Assembly: GCF_009731355.2 (NCBI RefSeq)
Contig: NZ_AP022810.1
Span: 62,001 to 126,000, forward strand
Length of the DNA stretch: 64,000 bases
From: Desulfuromonas sp. AOP6
GTDB taxonomy: Bacteria; Desulfobacterota; Desulfuromonadia; Desulfuromonadales; SZUA-540
Direction of reading: 5' to 3'
This document shows positions 62,491-64,000 of this stretch, piece by piece. Each line of letters opens with the position of its first letter. Positions within the stretch are counted from its first letter, which is position 1. Under the pieces are notes generated by a model that was given only the letters and a program-made list of their open reading frames with translations, did no database searches and was not told where the DNA came from. The translations under genes were made by a program, and so were the position numbers.

Positions 62491-64000
62491 ATGAAGTTCT
62501 GCCGAATTCTCACTGTAGTCCTTGGTGTTTGGCTACTGGGTACTGCCGTCCCTGCCCTGGCCAAAATGGCCCCCGATCCGAATGCATGCCTTCAGTGTCA
62601 TGCAGATGTGGTATCCGCCTCCGATTTTATGGATTCGGTCCATGGAAAAAATGCCTGCACAAGCTGCCATGTGGAGGTTACCGATCTCGATGAGCACTTG
62701 GCAGGGAACATTGAGATCGGGGCTGTAAATTGTGCTACTTGCCATTCCAATGAGCACCGGGACCATGCTGATAGTGTGCATGCGGAAAGTGGTATAGGCT
62801 GCATCGAATGCCACTCTGACATTCATGGGCAGGCAAAATTAAGTGGATCTAAAGTAGCTGTGGTCGAAAAATGCAGTGAGTGCCACGATGTTGAAAGCTA
62901 CGTTCAATCAAGTCATGGTCTGGCCATCGCAGCTGGGAAAAATGATTCGGCCGCCTGTAACGATTGTCATGGGATTCACGGCGTGGCCAGAGTGCCAGAT
63001 CCTGAAACATCAGAAGGTGGTGCCTTTAAGACAGCGGCATGCATCGAGTGTCATGCGGATGAAGAGAAGATGGAACATGCTGGTGTTAATCCGCATGCAG
63101 TAGAAACCTACCTGGAGAGCTATCATGGCAAGAACTACCGACTAGGATTTCCCCAGCAATCTGCTGGGTGTGCCGATTGCCATAGCGCCCACGGCGTCCT
63201 GCCCCCAAGCCATGCTGAGTCAACTATCGGTGAAGCAAAAATAGTAGACACCTGTGCTGCTTGCCATCCTAAAGCTACCAGTCAATTCACTAAATTTTAC
63301 GCCCATGGAGACCACGGAGATCGGGAAAATTATCCGATCATGTACTATACCTTCATCAGTATGACCGGCCTTCTGATCGGAACTTTTACAGTGTTCTGGA
63401 TTCACACGCTCCTGTGGATGTTCCGTGGATTTGTGGAGAACAGGCAGAAGGCAGCAGCTCTTGCCGCCGGACATGAAGCGCATCATATTCCCGAGGCGCA
63501 TAAACAATATCGTCGATTTGAAAAAAGGCACATTTTCTTGCACCTTACCGTCATCATCAGCTTTCTTGGGCTATCGCTTACTGGCTTGCCCCTGAAGTTT
63601 GCGGATCAGCCTTGGGCCCAGACGATGATGTCTTTCTTTGGTGGCGTGCATTACGCCGGCCTCATTCACCGCGGGTGCGCTATCCTGACCTTCTACTATT
63701 TCGTGGGCGCCATCCTCATGAGCATTGATTTCCTTTTTATCCGCAGGGATATCAAGGCGCATCCGTTTGTAAGACTCTTCGGCCCAGATTCTTTGATGCC
63801 AAACTTCAGGGATGTCCGTGATGTGACCGCGATGGTTCGCTGGTTCTTCTTCAAAGGGCCAAAGCCAGCCTTTGAGCGCTGGACCTACTGGGAGAAATTC
63901 GACTTCCTGGCGGTCTTCTGGGGTATGTTCGCCATCGGCGGCTCAGGCCTCATGTTATGGTTCCCCGAGATTTTCGGGACATTCCTGCCCGGTTGGATGT
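62491..64000 (+). CDS. cbcL: CbcL-type nine-heme cytochrome c / cytochrome b fusion (3' end outside window)
   Basis: 503 codons remain open at the window end. TTGGAGGAGCA precedes; an ATG at 62486 would stop at once, so 62491 is the start. Signal peptide to about VPALA. Nine CxxCH sites: CLQCH, CTSCH, CATCH, CIECH, CSECH, CNDCH, CIECH, CADCH, CAACH (to about residue 265). Then membrane helices of a cytochrome b/HydC-like domain (FISMTGLLIGTFTVFWIHTL; HLTVIISFLGLSLTGLPLKF). CbcL of Geobacter has this architecture and oxidises menaquinol for low-potential acceptors such as iron oxides. Confidence 0.9.
   Translation, partial: MKFCRILTVVLGVWLLGTAVPALAKMAPDPNACLQCHADVVSASDFMDSVHGKNACTSCHVEVTDLDEHLAGNIEIGAVNCATCHSNEHRDHADSVHAESGIGCIECHSDIHGQAKLSGSKVAVVEKCSECHDVESYVQSSHGLAIAAGKNDSAACNDCHGIHGVARVPDPETSEGGAFKTAACIECHADEEKMEHAGVNPHAVETYLESYHGKNYRLGFPQQSAGCADCHSAHGVLPPSHAESTIGEAKIVDTCAACHPKATSQFTKFYAHGDHGDRENYPIMYYTFISMTGLLIGTFTVFWIHTLLWMFRGFVENRQKAAALAAGHEAHHIPEAHKQYRRFEKRHIFLHLTVIISFLGLSLTGLPLKFADQPWAQTMMSFFGGVHYAGLIHRGCAILTFYYFVGAILMSIDFLFIRRDIKAHPFVRLFGPDSLMPNFRDVRDVTAMVRWFFFKGPKPAFERWTYWEKFDFLAVFWGMFAIGGSGLMLWFPEIFGTFLPGWM

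Noticed and set aside
1-64000. CRISPR arrays, tRNA or rRNA genes, prophage
   Set aside because: No regularly spaced repeats, no tRNA-like T-loop sequences in a cloverleaf setting, no rRNA segments and no phage structural genes were seen; a tRNA scan was not possible.

Overview
The window looks like chromosomal DNA of a Desulfuromonadales bacterium (Geobacter/Desulfuromonas type). The reasons are a dense set of multiheme c-type cytochromes, including a CbcL-type nine-heme cytochrome c/b fusion and an ImcH-like NapC/NirT cytochrome, several sigma-54 activators with matching promoters, CIRCE-controlled heat-shock genes, and an Mrp/Mbh-like cation antiporter operon. No rRNA, tRNA, CRISPR array or intact insertion sequence was seen. 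Everything here was read by eye; no database search was run.

Layout. 0-1.1 kb: a cut-off HTH gene and the decayed remains of an AbiEi/AbiEii (type IV toxin-antitoxin) pair. 1.1-7.2 kb: a lipoprotein built of calcium-loop repeats, then a Zra-like envelope/metal stress module (ZraP-like protein, zinc-ribbon protein, His-rich mini-lipoprotein) with a sigma-54 promoter and a palindromic candidate enhancer beside its sensor kinase and response regulator. 7.3-8.7 kb: an ArsR regulator and a metal(loid) permease whose reading frame is crossed by one UGA followed by a SECIS-like hairpin, so it is a candidate selenoprotein. 9-13 kb: ComM/YifB, thioredoxin reductase, a small anchored protein and an amidohydrolase. 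13.4-21 kb: an eleven-gene Mrp/Mbh-type Na+/H+ antiporter operon. 21-31 kb: universal stress protein, HemW, hrcA-grpE-dnaK-dnaJ, a TPR/periplasmic-binding-fold protein, PanE and CarD. 31-43.8 kb: housekeeping genes (ispD, ispF, glnS, cysS, uvrB, acyl-CoA dehydrogenase, UbiD-type decarboxylase, DoxX, cysM). 43.9-50.8 kb: a periplasmic operon of diheme peroxidase, Tat phosphoesterase and monoheme cytochrome, then a large MscS channel, a YtxH protein and FabH.

51-64 kb is the most unusual part. It holds an ImcH-like cytochrome, an NrfD/FeS/hexaheme quinol-oxidoreductase operon, a redox-type PAS sigma-54 activator, and the start of a CbcL-type gene: three different ways to pass menaquinol electrons to the periplasm. 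Between them lies a cluster of two divergent NifX-fold proteins, one canonical NifX-family protein and at least six 47-54-residue single-span membrane proteins, many with a shared W-x(2,3)-C-x-G-[GS] signature. GTTGC/GCAAC palindromes and GG-N10-GG sigma-54-like promoters sit upstream of both halves of that cluster, and the same palindromes lie upstream of the NrfD operon. A degenerate IS1595-like transposase homologue separates the cluster from cbcL. I infer that the PAS activator controls a redox-responsive membrane module of unknown function. This module and the candidate selenoprotein permease are the two best leads for undescribed biology.
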